Source: Micavibrio_A sp964423095
GTDB lineage: Bacteria > Pseudomonadota > Alphaproteobacteria > Micavibrionales > Micavibrionaceae
Length of the DNA stretch: 13,274 nucleotides
Direction: 5' to 3'
Assembly (NCBI GenBank): GCA_964423095.1
Contig: CAYRDI010000048.1
Coordinates: 1 to 13,274 of the forward strand
Positions within the stretch are counted from its first letter, which is position 1, and each line of letters opens with the position of its first letter. The position numbers and the translations under genes are program-made. Below, in pieces: positions 5,678 through 13,274 of the stretch. The notes under the pieces were generated by a model. That model did not search any database and was not told the DNA's origin. It worked only from the letters and a program-made list of their open reading frames with translations.

Positions 5678-6466
5678 TTATAAAACGGGCTCTTCGATAC
5701 GACCTTTGGCGGGGAGCCTGTTCAGGCATTTTTGGGCAATAACATCCGGTAATAACGATAAAAACCATACCGAAAGATACATCGGCCAGGGAAACGCGAT
5801 CCGTCCCTTGTTTTGTTGCAATTGTTTCGCAATCAGAGCGGCGGCTTTATCGGTTTCCATCAAAAAGGGCATGGGAAAGTTATTCCGCGCAGTCATTCGT
5901 GATTTTATAAAGCCGGGGCAGATCACATTGACCGCAATACCGCATGGCGCAAGCATACCGCGCAAGGCTTCGCCATAATACCGCACCGCCCCCTTGGACG
6001 CGCTATAGGCCGGCGCGCCGGGAAAACCGCGAAAACCGGCCAAAGAACTCATAACCGCGATCTGTCCTCTTTTCCTTTTTTTCATTTGTTCGATCGCAGG
6101 CGCAATCGTGTTGATAACCCCCCAGAGATTGACATCGAAAATCCGGCGGGCCTGTTCGGTCGGCTCCCCTTCCATGACCTGACCTCCGCCACCGGAAATC
6201 CCCGCATTGGCGATCACCAGATCCAGGGGGTGCATCGAATCCACCTCCGTTACCCAGTCATCCATGGCCGCACGGTCGCCCACATCCATCACGGCCTGAT
6301 CAACACTGGCGCCCTTTTGTTCGCAGCGCGTGGCAATATTGGCCAGACGTTCTTCGTTCTGGCCGGACAGGGCCAGAAAAACGCCCGGTGCAGCGTAATA
6401 AAGGGCCAGTGCCTCGCCAATGCCGCTCGAGGCACCGGTAATCAGAATGGAACGGGGATTTTTCAT
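5678..6466 (-). CDS. Short-chain dehydrogenase/reductase (classical SDR)
   Basis: This is a 262-residue NAD(P)-dependent oxidoreductase with every classical SDR mark: cofactor loop TGASSGIG (10-17), NAG (87-89), Asn113, catalytic Ser141 in SSLAG, and Tyr154/Lys158 in YSASK, followed by PGFIKSRMT (184-192), which closes over the cofactor. The C-terminal part (about 225-250, FPWPMYLSVWFLSLLP) is unusually hydrophobic and suggests membrane association or a lipid-like substrate. The substrate cannot be deduced. ATG 6466 has a strong ribosome binding site (AAGGTGAGG). It is divergent from gmk and is followed, after about 185 bases, by the ArsR gene on the same strand. Confidence 0.92.
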   Translation of the reverse strand: MKNPRSILITGASSGIGEALALYYAAPGVFLALSGQNEERLANIATRCEQKGASVDQAVMDVGDRAAMDDWVTEVDSMHPLDLVIANAGISGGGGQVMEGEPTEQARRIFDVNLWGVINTIAPAIEQMKKRKRGQIAVMSSLAGFRGFPGAPAYSASKGAVRYYGEALRGMLAPCGIAVNVICPGFIKSRMTARNNFPMPFLMETDKAAALIAKQLQQNKGRIAFPWPMYLSVWFLSLLPDVIAQKCLNRLPAKGRIEEPVL

Positions 6467-6509
6467 CCCCTCACCTTAGCATTGACGTATAAAAAAACAA
6501 ATCCGGGCT

Positions 6510-6537
6510 TTGCACAGCACGACCGGGCGGCTAGAAT
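6510..6537 (+). promoter_or_regulatory. Candidate sigma-70 promoter of gmk
   Basis: TTGCAC (6510-6515) and TAGAAT (6532-6537) are separated by 16 bases and point towards gmk, predicting a transcript start near 6544 and a leader of about 24 bases. Five of six -10 bases and four of six -35 bases match the consensus. Confidence 0.5.
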
Positions 6538-6567
6538 AGAAAAAATTTATAAAGGCGTATCGGTCCC

Positions 6568-7203
6568 ATGGATAGTTTTCTACAGCGGCGCGGTTTGATG
6601 TTTGTGCTTTCCTCCCCTTCGGGTGCAGGAAAGACCACCATCACCCGCGCGCTTCTGGATAACAATCCGGATTTGGAACTTTCGATTTCCGCCACCACCC
6701 GTCCGCGCCGCCCGGGAGAGGTGGACGGACAGGATTATTATTTTGTCGATATTCCGCAATTCAACGCCATGGTGGATAACGGCGAAATGCTGGAACACGC
6801 CAAGGTTTTTAAAAATTATTACGGTACGCCCAGACAACCGGTAGAAGAAGCCCTTGCCCGCGGCAACGATGTCATTTTCGACATCGACTGGCAGGGAACG
6901 CAGCAACTGCGCGAAATCGCGCGGGATGATCTTGTGACCCTATTCATCCTGCCCCCCAGTGCAAAGGAACTGGAACGCCGTTTGCGAAGCCGCGCACAAG
7001 ACCCCGAGGAAACGATCCGCCACCGCATGGAAAAAGCCTCGGATGAAATGACCCATTATTCGGAGTATGACTACGTATTGATTAACAACAATGTCGAACT
7101 GGCCATTCGTCAGGCGCAACTGATTCTGGATGCGGAGCGGTTGAAACGCCACCGGATCGCAGGACTGTCCGATTTCGTCCGCGGGCTTAAAGAGGGTCTT
7201 TAG
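6568..7203 (+). CDS. gmk: Guanylate kinase
   Basis: This 211-residue enzyme phosphorylates GMP to GDP with ATP, an essential step of purine nucleotide supply in the cytoplasm. The P-loop SSPSGAGKTT is at residues 15-24. The GMP-binding segment SATTRPRRPGEVDGQDYYF (41-59) is intact, as are YGTPRQPVEEAL and the DIDWQG strand near 105-110 that follow. The length is normal for the family. ATG 6568 is preferred over the internal ATG at 6598 because RRGLM before the P-loop strand is usual in alphaproteobacterial homologues. AAAGGCG lies 10-11 bases upstream. The 3' end overlaps convergent rsmA by 17 bases. Confidence 0.97.
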   Translation: MDSFLQRRGLMFVLSSPSGAGKTTITRALLDNNPDLELSISATTRPRRPGEVDGQDYYFVDIPQFNAMVDNGEMLEHAKVFKNYYGTPRQPVEEALARGNDVIFDIDWQGTQQLREIARDDLVTLFILPPSAKELERRLRSRAQDPEETIRHRMEKASDEMTHYSEYDYVLINNNVELAIRQAQLILDAERLKRHRIAGLSDFVRGLKEGL

Positions 7204-8050
7204 TCACCGCCACCGCCAACTTTTCAAAGGATGTAACGTCCAGCTCTTCGGCGCGCGCATCCTCACGCAATCCCAGTTTTTGAATATAGGGCATATAGGT
7301 TTTCAAGGAACCACGGATCATTTTTCGCCGCTGTCCGAACGCGGCGGCCGTTATTTTTTCCATGACCGAAAAATCAATATCGTCCCTACGATTTCCTTTT
7401 GGCACAAGCCGGACAATGGAGGATGTCACCTTTGGCGGCGGTGTAAAGGCGGCGGCCGGAACATCGAACAAAATACGCGCATCGCAAAGCCATTGCGAGA
7501 GAATCGCCAGCCGTCCGTAGGATTTGGTTTGTTCGCGCGCCACGATTCGTTGCGCGACTTCTTTTTGGAACATCAAAACCAATTCGGCATACGCATTTCC
7601 ATCCTTCCAAAGATCTTCCAGCCATCCGGTCAACAAAGGCGTGGCAATGTTATAGGGCAAATTGGCAACGATCGTGTAAGGCGCGGGGAGTTGCATATCC
7701 GCGATAAGTGATTGAATGGGTGTTTTCAGGGCATCCGCCTGAACCACACATAATGCACCTTTCGATGCGGTAACAAGATCTTGCAAAGCCGCAACCGCGC
7801 GGGCGTCATATTCGATCGCCACCATCTTTTGCGCGCCGCAGGACAACAATGCGCGCGTCAGTCCGCCGGGGCCGGGGCCGATTTCAAAAACGGTGCCTGT
7901 ATTGCACGATTTTGCCGCCCGTGCGATTTTTTTTGTAAGATTCAGGTCCAGCAGGAAATTCTGCCCCAGCGATTTTTCCGCCCGCAAGCCATGATCGCGG
8001 ATCACATCCCGCAGAGGTGGCAGCGAGTCGATCTCAGATACGTCTGTCAA
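7187..8050 (-). CDS. rsmA: 16S rRNA (adenine1518-N6/adenine1519-N6) dimethyltransferase
   Basis: RsmA (KsgA) uses S-adenosylmethionine to dimethylate two adjacent adenines near the 3' end of 16S rRNA, a late step in small-subunit maturation. The 287-residue protein has SLGQNFLLD (27-35), the SAM loop EIGPGPGGLT (56-65), acidic Glu80 and the catalytic NLPYN (130-134), followed by the usual C-terminal helical domain with PPPKVTSSIVRL and FGQRRK. The start is a TTG at 8050 inside the 3' end of surA, with GGCGG upstream. It is favoured because the DSLPPLRDVIRDHGLRA lead-in is typical of alphaproteobacterial RsmA and no ATG lies nearby. It overlaps surA by 17 bases, implying translational coupling, and overlaps gmk at its 3' end. 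Confidence 0.97.
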   Translation of the reverse strand: MTDVSEIDSLPPLRDVIRDHGLRAEKSLGQNFLLDLNLTKKIARAAKSCNTGTVFEIGPGPGGLTRALLSCGAQKMVAIEYDARAVAALQDLVTASKGALCVVQADALKTPIQSLIADMQLPAPYTIVANLPYNIATPLLTGWLEDLWKDGNAYAELVLMFQKEVAQRIVAREQTKSYGRLAILSQWLCDARILFDVPAAAFTPPPKVTSSIVRLVPKGNRRDDIDFSVMEKITAAAFGQRRKMIRGSLKTYMPYIQKLGLREDARAEELDVTSFEKLAVAVTKDPL

Positions 8051-8978
8051 TGAAGGCCGCCGATTTCAGGTCAAGCAACGCGCGCTGTTGGACACGGTCC
8101 AGACGTTCAAAACCGATGTCGTTTGTGACATCGTCCCGCGGCGGAATCGCGTCTTCGGTCAACGTGCGTTTTTTTTGCAGGTTCAGGATATAGATACCTT
8201 CTGTCGTTTTGATCGGGTTGCTAACCTGTCCTTCATCCAAAGACAGCAAAGCCTTATTCAGGTCGGGTGGCAGAAACCCTTCTTGAATCCATCCCAGCGT
8301 TCCGCCTTTTTCTGCACCGGCCGCTTTTGAAAACTGTGCGGCGACGGGCCCGAAGGGGGCGCGTTTGGCCTGCAGTTCCGTTGCCATACGTTGGGCGAAC
8401 TGCGAAAGCTCTGACGCCCTTTTGGAATTATCGAAGGGAAGGAAAATTTCGGAGACCAGATATTCCGTCTGCCCTATTTTGCCTTTCAACCTCTGGATAC
8501 GGTTATCGACATCGGTTTCACTGACATCCACCTGACGGCGCAAGGTTTCCTTTACAACCTTGTTCCAGGCAAGCTGCGCTTTGATCTGATGAAGCAGGGT
8601 TTGTTCCGGTATCCCCTGTTTTTTCATGATCGACAAAAATTGTTCCGGCGTAAAATTGTTTTGTTTGGCGACAAGGCCCAAACCGTCTTTTACTTCTTCA
8701 TCGCTGACATCAAGTTTGTTGCGATGCGCCTCCTGAAGTTTCAGTTGCTCTTCGATCAAGCCATCGAGAACCTGCGGCGTGATTTTCGCACGAATGTCCG
8801 GATTGTCCTGAAGGCCTGACGAGATCAAAACCAGTTTGATCCGGTCATTCACATCCGCCATCGAAACCGCATCGTCGTTGACGACGGCGGCAATCCCCAG
8901 TTTCTTTTCCGCCTGCGCGGGAAAAGAAAAGGTTAGAGCGGCAACCAAAGCCAAAGAAAAAATCGATTTTGCAAACAT
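8034..8978 (-). CDS. surA: Periplasmic chaperone/peptidyl-prolyl isomerase SurA
   Basis: This 314-residue protein has a Sec signal peptide (Lys4, hydrophobic core 6-19, AQA cleavage before Glu24). A SurA-type N-terminal chaperone domain (about 27-150) contains IAAVVNDDAVSMADVNDRI and LIEEQLKLQEA. A single parvulin domain (about 170-270) contains VSEIFLPF, GGTLGWIQEGFLPPDL and GIYILNLQKKR. SurA escorts outer membrane proteins through the periplasm. Enteric SurA has two parvulin domains; one is common in alphaproteobacteria. The ribosome binding site is TAGGT about 9 bases upstream. It is the middle gene of the NDUFA9-like, surA, rsmA operon. pdxA, often found between surA and rsmA in proteobacteria, is absent. 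Confidence 0.95.
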   Translation of the reverse strand: MFAKSIFSLALVAALTFSFPAQAEKKLGIAAVVNDDAVSMADVNDRIKLVLISSGLQDNPDIRAKITPQVLDGLIEEQLKLQEAHRNKLDVSDEEVKDGLGLVAKQNNFTPEQFLSIMKKQGIPEQTLLHQIKAQLAWNKVVKETLRRQVDVSETDVDNRIQRLKGKIGQTEYLVSEIFLPFDNSKRASELSQFAQRMATELQAKRAPFGPVAAQFSKAAGAEKGGTLGWIQEGFLPPDLNKALLSLDEGQVSNPIKTTEGIYILNLQKKRTLTEDAIPPRDDVTNDIGFERLDRVQQRALLDLKSAAFIDRRI

Positions 8979-9020
8979 GTCATTTACCTATAGCAAAGAA
9001 ACCGCGTTATCGCGGCAATT

Positions 9021-9983
9021 TTATGCCCTTTTCTTGTTCCCGAAACGGCCGCCGGGACGATACCGCGCAAGATAACCCGGAACGACGCTATCCATCCGTG
9101 TTGCCGCTATCCCCAGATCAGCCAGAGTCAGGGCATCTCGCGCCACCGTATTGTCCGTTTTCAAGGAAACGACCTGATCCGCCGTCAGCAGCGGGGCGGG
9201 CAGCAGACCCAGAACACAGCCCTTAAGGTATGCCACCGGCCAGGGAAGGGATACCAGGCATTTTTTACGCCCCGTTTCTTCGCCCAGCCGGGTTAGGATT
9301 TCACGGAAAGTCAGAATTTCCGGGCCGCCCAATTCGTACGTACGCCCCGCCGTCTGCGGATTTTCGGCACAGGCCAGAACCGCCTGTGCCACATCGCCGA
9401 CATAGACGGGCTGGAATTTCGTCATCCCGCCGCCAATCAGCGGCAAAAACGGCATCACCACGGACATTTTTGCAAATTTGTTCAAGAAGGAATCTTCGAC
9501 CCCGAATACCACACTGGGACGTACAATCGTGGCGGTCGGATAATTTTCATGAACCGCCTGTTCGCCGGCATATTTTGATTTTCCGTATTTTGAATCCGTG
9601 TGGTCGCATCCCAAGGCGGAAATATGAACGAAGCGACCCACATTCTCGGCCTTGCACGCCTTGGCAATTGCGCGCGGCAATTCGGTATGGATCGCGGCAA
9701 AACCGTTCTTTTTGCGTTGATAAAGAATGCCGATACAATTTATGACCAGATCGCACCCGGAAACAGCCTCCCGCAGGTTTTGGTCGTTTTTATAATCGCA
9801 GGCAAACGGGACGATCTGCCCCACATTTCCCGCCGTTTTGAGGAAATAGGCCCGTTCGGGCACCCGTGTTGCCACCTTGACCAGATACCCATGTTTTGCC
9901 AGCAAGCGGGTTATTTGCCGGCCGATAAAGCCGGTACCGCCGAAAAGACACGCCATTTTGGGATTTTTTGTCGTCATTTCCAT
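9021..9983 (-). CDS. Complex I NDUFA9-like NAD(P)-binding protein (atypical SDR)
   Basis: This 320-residue Rossmann protein has the dinucleotide loop GGTGFIGR (15-22), VINCIGILYQ (80-89), HISALG (120-125), a retained Tyr133-x3-Lys137 pair, VRPSVVFG (154-161) and the substrate-side segment FQPVYVGDVAQAV. This matches the complex I NDUFA9-subunit family of alphaproteobacteria and mitochondria, where the subunit binds NADPH at the complex I arm and probably has a structural role. Bacterial members are often encoded away from the nuo operon, as here. No signal peptide is seen. A few residues could shift between ATG 9983 and ATG 9977; neither has a strong ribosome binding site. surA follows after 42 bases on the same strand, suggesting cotranscription. 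Confidence 0.88.
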   Translation of the reverse strand: MEMTTKNPKMACLFGGTGFIGRQITRLLAKHGYLVKVATRVPERAYFLKTAGNVGQIVPFACDYKNDQNLREAVSGCDLVINCIGILYQRKKNGFAAIHTELPRAIAKACKAENVGRFVHISALGCDHTDSKYGKSKYAGEQAVHENYPTATIVRPSVVFGVEDSFLNKFAKMSVVMPFLPLIGGGMTKFQPVYVGDVAQAVLACAENPQTAGRTYELGGPEILTFREILTRLGEETGRKKCLVSLPWPVAYLKGCVLGLLPAPLLTADQVVSLKTDNTVARDALTLADLGIAATRMDSVVPGYLARYRPGGRFGNKKRA

Positions 9984-10059
9984 TTCAACTATGCAAAGGC
10001 GCTTCGGCCCGATAAGGTTAAAAAATGATTTTTAGCCTGTTTTCTGTCACAATAAAACA

Positions 10060-10995
10060 ATGAGTTTTTTCACCATACACAAATCTTTCATTTTACGCGG
10101 GATAGCCGTGGGTCTTGCCGTTTTTATCGTGGCGGGAACCGCCCTTGCGCAGGACACGGTGAAGGATCAGGTTTTCGATGCCGAAAGCAAGATCAAGGCC
10201 GAAAAGGACCTTGAATATAAAATGCAGGCCTCGGGCAAAACGGATACGCCGATTGTCATCGAGCTCTTTACCACACGGGATTGCAGTGCCTGTATCTTTG
10301 CCGACCGGATGCTCTATGATGCCATGGCGGACAAACAGGTCATTGCGCTCTCCTGTATCATCAAGGACGGGTTGAAAAAGACGCCGGTCAACGAAAACGC
10401 CCCGATGGACCCGTGCCTGTTCCGCCAATGGGCCTATAAATCCACGCATGTAACGCAGGATGTCACCCTCTCACTCCCTACATTCATGTTAAGCGGGTAC
10501 GACGAAGTTGGTGTTAGCTCCCTAAGCTATTTCCACAAATTGCTGGAAGCATATCATTACAAATTCAAAAACAATACGCTGGAAGTTTACATGGAATGGA
10601 AGGACAAAGACACGATCACCGTCCATTTCCCGCAGGATCCCAAAGTTGAAAAATTCAACATCAACGCGAGTGCATGGTTGATTCGCTATAAAGGCGTGCA
10701 TATCGAAAAAATAAACGTGGGTTTGAACAAGGGTCGCGTTTTACGTTTCAGCAACGTCATCCAGAACGTCCGGCATGTGGCAAAATGGCACGGCACGGTC
10801 CGCACCATCGATATAGATGTTCCGGTGCCGCAGGGCGGTAAGGAAAAAGGCGGATATGTTATCCTGGTGTCGGCGATGTTGGGCGAGGCCGTTATGGCGG
10901 CGGGACAACTGGAAGATTATCCTTTGCCCAATGATTTGAAGACCGGTGTTTTGAAGCCACAAACAAAAACGGCCCCCACGAAAAAAACACCTTAA
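10060..10995 (+). CDS. Secreted DUF1223-like thioredoxin-fold protein
   Basis: This 311-residue exported protein has a signal peptide with hydrophobic core at about 14-29 and ALA cleavage before Gln31. The motif IELFTTRDCSACIFADRML (67-85) matches the family's ELFTSQGCSSCPPAD element, giving a CxxC at Cys75/Cys78 typical of thioredoxin-like folds. Two further cysteines (Cys99, Cys119) follow, which may pair in the oxidising periplasm. The HVDYWD-type motif usual in DUF1223 is not recognisable; CIIKDGLKK is in its place. The C-terminal half is beta-rich and ends in a Lys/Pro/Thr tail. The biochemical role of the family is unknown. No Shine-Dalgarno is seen before ATG 10060. The stop shares TTAA with the convergent helicase stop. 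Confidence 0.72.
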   Translation: MSFFTIHKSFILRGIAVGLAVFIVAGTALAQDTVKDQVFDAESKIKAEKDLEYKMQASGKTDTPIVIELFTTRDCSACIFADRMLYDAMADKQVIALSCIIKDGLKKTPVNENAPMDPCLFRQWAYKSTHVTQDVTLSLPTFMLSGYDEVGVSSLSYFHKLLEAYHYKFKNNTLEVYMEWKDKDTITVHFPQDPKVEKFNINASAWLIRYKGVHIEKINVGLNKGRVLRFSNVIQNVRHVAKWHGTVRTIDIDVPVPQGGKEKGGYVILVSAMLGEAVMAAGQLEDYPLPNDLKTGVLKPQTKTAPTKKTP

Positions 10996-13208
10996 TCTTC
11001 TTCCTTTCGGACAAAAGAATCCATCACACGCTTCGTTCCACCTTTGGCAAAAACGATGTCGAGCTTTGCACCATCGACATGGATAATGGTTCCCGATCCG
11101 AACTTTTCATGAAAGACCTTATCCCCGCGCGCAAAACCGTTTGTGCTTAACCCGGATGAAGCGGCAGACGTCGGAACGGCATCACGGCGAATGAGGATTT
11201 TTTGATCGAAACCCGAAGAATCCCAGTGCTGTGACCTTCCTGCCTGTCCATATGAACCAAGATCAGAATGCGTTTCAATGTGGTCTTCGGGCAATTCATC
11301 GACAAAGCGTGATGGAATCGCGTTGATCCAGCTTCCATACATCCGGCGGTTTCCAACATACGAAATATAAGACCGTTCGCGTGCGCGCGTGATACCGACA
11401 TAAGCCAGTCTTCGTTCCTCTTCTAATCCCTTGATGCCGTTTTCATCCATGCTGCGCTGGGATGGAAACAACCCTTCTTCCCACCCCGGAAGGAAAACAA
11501 TTTTAAATTCGAGTCCCTTGGCACCATGCAGGGTCATGATGGTGATTTGTTCGCAGGTGGTATTGTTCTGGTTTTCCATGACCAGCGAAACATGTTCCAA
11601 AAAAGCGGGCAGATTTTCAAATTCTTCCATGCCGGAAACAAGTTCTTTTAAGTTTTCGAGCCGCCCGGGGGCATCGGGCGATTTATCGGCCTTCCACATA
11701 TCGGTGTAGCCGCTTTCATCCAGTACCGTTCCTGCCAGCGTGGCGTGGTGGGTATTTTCCATCAACCCGCGCCAGCGTTCAAAATCATCGACCAGCTTCA
11801 TCAATGTCGCGCGTGCCTTGGGTTTGAATTCTTCGGTCTGCGTCAGATCGATCAACGCGCTGTAAAGGCTGATCCCCTTCGCCCGCGCATGGGCATACAA
11901 TGTCTGCACCGTCGCATCGCCGATCCCGCGTTTGGGCGTGTTGATAATCCGTTCCAGTGCGAGATCGTCATCCTTTTGCCAGATCACGCGCAGGTAGGCG
12001 AGCGCATCGCGGATTTCCGCACGCTCGTAAAAGCGCGGACCGCCAATCACGCGGTACGGCAGACCCAGCTGGATAAATCGTTCTTCAAATTCGCGTGTCT
12101 GGAATCCCGCGCGCACCAAAACCGCGATGTCCTCCAACCCGTATTTTTTGTTTTGCAGGGATTCGATTTCTTCACCAACCCAGCGCGCCTCCGCTTCGCC
12201 ATCCCAAAGACCCTTGACGGTAATTTTTTCACCCGCACCGATGCTGGTAAACAATTCCTTTCCGAGTCGTCCTTCATTGTGCGCAATGACGGCATTTGCC
12301 GCTGCCAGAATATGCCCCGTAGAGCGGTAATTTTCTTCAAGCCGGATAACGGCGGCACCCGGAAAATCCTTTTCAAAACGCAGAATGTTATCGACCTCCG
12401 CACCGCGCCAGCCATAGATCGACTGGTCATCATCCCCGACGCAGCAAATATTCCCCGATCCTTTCGCAAGCAATCGCAGCCATAGATATTGCGCCACGTT
12501 CGTGTCCTGATATTCATCGACCAGAAGATAACGGAAACGGCGATGATAGTCGGCCAGAATATCGGCGTGTTGGGGGTTTTTAAAAATGGAGATCATATGC
12601 AAAAGCAAATCACCAAAGTCCGCCGCGTTCAATGTCCGCAAGCGTTGCTGATATTGCATGTAAAGAGAATGAAGTTTTCCGTTTGCCAGATCACCGCCTT
12701 CATGCGGAGGCACATCGGATGGCGATAGTCCCTTATCTTTCCAGCCGCCGATTTTATCGGCGATCAATTTCGGCGGCCATTTTTTAGTATCGATGTGGTC
12801 CGCTTCCATCAATTGTTTGACAAGGCGCACCTGGTCATCCTGATCCAAAATTGTGAAGGACGATGACAGACCCACAAGGTCTGCATGGCGGCGGAGCATC
12901 CGTGCGGCCAGCGCATGGAACGTGCCGAGCCACCAGCCCTCCACCGGCGTGCCATCGAGCAGGGCCGAGACACGATTTTTCATTTCCTGCGCGGCTTTGT
13001 TTGTAAAGGTCACGGAAAGAATTTGTCCCGGAAAAGCCCGCCCAGTCTGCAACAAATGGGCAAGGCGCGCGGTAAGCACCCGCGTTTTTCCCGTGCCCGC
13101 ACCAGCCAAAACCAGCACCGGCCCTTCGGTCGTTTCCACCGCCTGTCTTTGGGCGGGATTCAGAGAATCCAGATAGGATGGGCGTTGCGGGATCGGCATG
13201 TTCTGCAT
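10992..13208 (-). CDS. uvrD: UvrD/PcrA-type 3'-5' DNA helicase (superfamily 1)
   Basis: This protein of about 738 residues unwinds DNA with ATP in nucleotide excision and mismatch repair and removes proteins from DNA. Motifs in order are Q-motif LNPAQRQAV (16-24), Walker A GAGTGKT (36-42), TFTNKAA (67-73), DEYQDT (231-236), VGDDDQSIYGWRGA (257-270), LEENYRS (290-296), then TLHGAKGLEF and EERRLAYVGITRA in the second RecA domain. The C-terminus ends in the Tudor-like module typical of UvrD/PcrA (GDKVFHEKFGSGTI, about 685-698), which contacts RNA polymerase in homologues. I use ATG 13208; a TTG at 13244 would add 12 residues, and ATG 13199 would remove three. No start has a well-placed ribosome binding site. 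The stop is shared in TTAA with the convergent DUF1223-like gene. Confidence 0.96.
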   Translation of the reverse strand: MQNMPIPQRPSYLDSLNPAQRQAVETTEGPVLVLAGAGTGKTRVLTARLAHLLQTGRAFPGQILSVTFTNKAAQEMKNRVSALLDGTPVEGWWLGTFHALAARMLRRHADLVGLSSSFTILDQDDQVRLVKQLMEADHIDTKKWPPKLIADKIGGWKDKGLSPSDVPPHEGGDLANGKLHSLYMQYQQRLRTLNAADFGDLLLHMISIFKNPQHADILADYHRRFRYLLVDEYQDTNVAQYLWLRLLAKGSGNICCVGDDDQSIYGWRGAEVDNILRFEKDFPGAAVIRLEENYRSTGHILAAANAVIAHNEGRLGKELFTSIGAGEKITVKGLWDGEAEARWVGEEIESLQNKKYGLEDIAVLVRAGFQTREFEERFIQLGLPYRVIGGPRFYERAEIRDALAYLRVIWQKDDDLALERIINTPKRGIGDATVQTLYAHARAKGISLYSALIDLTQTEEFKPKARATLMKLVDDFERWRGLMENTHHATLAGTVLDESGYTDMWKADKSPDAPGRLENLKELVSGMEEFENLPAFLEHVSLVMENQNNTTCEQITIMTLHGAKGLEFKIVFLPGWEEGLFPSQRSMDENGIKGLEEERRLAYVGITRARERSYISYVGNRRMYGSWINAIPSRFVDELPEDHIETHSDLGSYGQAGRSQHWDSSGFDQKILIRRDAVPTSAASSGLSTNGFARGDKVFHEKFGSGTIIHVDGAKLDIVFAKGGTKRVMDSFVRKEED

Positions 13209-13274
13209 GGAAAAGACATACCGCGCACGCCCCTTATGAGGCAAGGCTTATATCGGGAAATAGGGAGCCCGAAG

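Noticed and set aside
11745..12485. Plus-strand 246-codon open frame inside the helicase gene
   Set aside because: It is antisense to a full set of UvrD motifs, has no family features, and is explained by codon bias of the opposite strand.
13209..13244. TTG start extending the helicase by 12 residues
   Set aside because: The extension is basic and not helicase-like, and no ribosome binding site is visible before the TTG. It cannot be fully excluded.
1..13274. CRISPR arrays, insertion sequences, rRNA genes or replication origins
   Set aside because: No regularly spaced repeats, transposase genes, rRNA-like stretches or clustered DnaA-box-like elements were seen in reading the window.

Overview
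The window reads as chromosomal DNA of a Gram-negative alphaproteobacterium with medium GC content. Supporting signs are an LPS-type glycosyltransferase/heptosyltransferase pair, a SurA chaperone with a single parvulin domain next to rsmA, a complex I NDUFA9-like gene, a BigR/SqrR-like ArsR repressor and a CCA-encoding tRNA-Ser. A Rhodospirillales- or Micavibrionales-like lineage fits the style, but the sequence alone does not fix this.

Region 1-1472 is accessory and looks like the edge of a prophage or prophage remnant beside tRNA-Ser(GGA), whose 3' end faces it. On the minus strand there is the start of a phage-like gene running off the left edge. Before it lies the startless C-terminal piece of a phage-structural-like protein, and before that an intact 257-residue protein of unknown function with a strong ribosome binding site. 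The 411 bases between that gene and the tRNA hold no convincing gene. They do hold a long imperfect inverted repeat that would bury the ribosome binding site of the unknown gene, a micro-ORF ending exactly at that repeat, and two terminator-like hairpins. This is the most unusual part of the window.

Region 1473-5500 holds tRNA-Ser with a plausible promoter, a small two-helix membrane protein of unknown function, an ABHD10-like alpha/beta hydrolase on the opposite strand, and a two-gene cell-envelope operon (GT4 glycosyltransferase plus GT9 heptosyltransferase, overlapping by 11 bases). An ArsR-family repressor follows, convergent with the operon.

Region 5500-13274 is housekeeping. It contains a short-chain dehydrogenase divergent from gmk (guanylate kinase), then a minus-strand operon in the order NDUFA9-like oxidoreductase, surA, rsmA (surA and rsmA overlap by 17 bases), a secreted DUF1223-like protein, and a UvrD/PcrA-type helicase. 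pdxA, commonly found between surA and rsmA, is absent.

All four convergent gene pairs abut or overlap at their 3' ends, two of them through palindromic stop sites (TGATCA, TTAA). There is therefore no intergenic room for ordinary terminators between them. The last 66 bases hold only the upstream region of the helicase gene.
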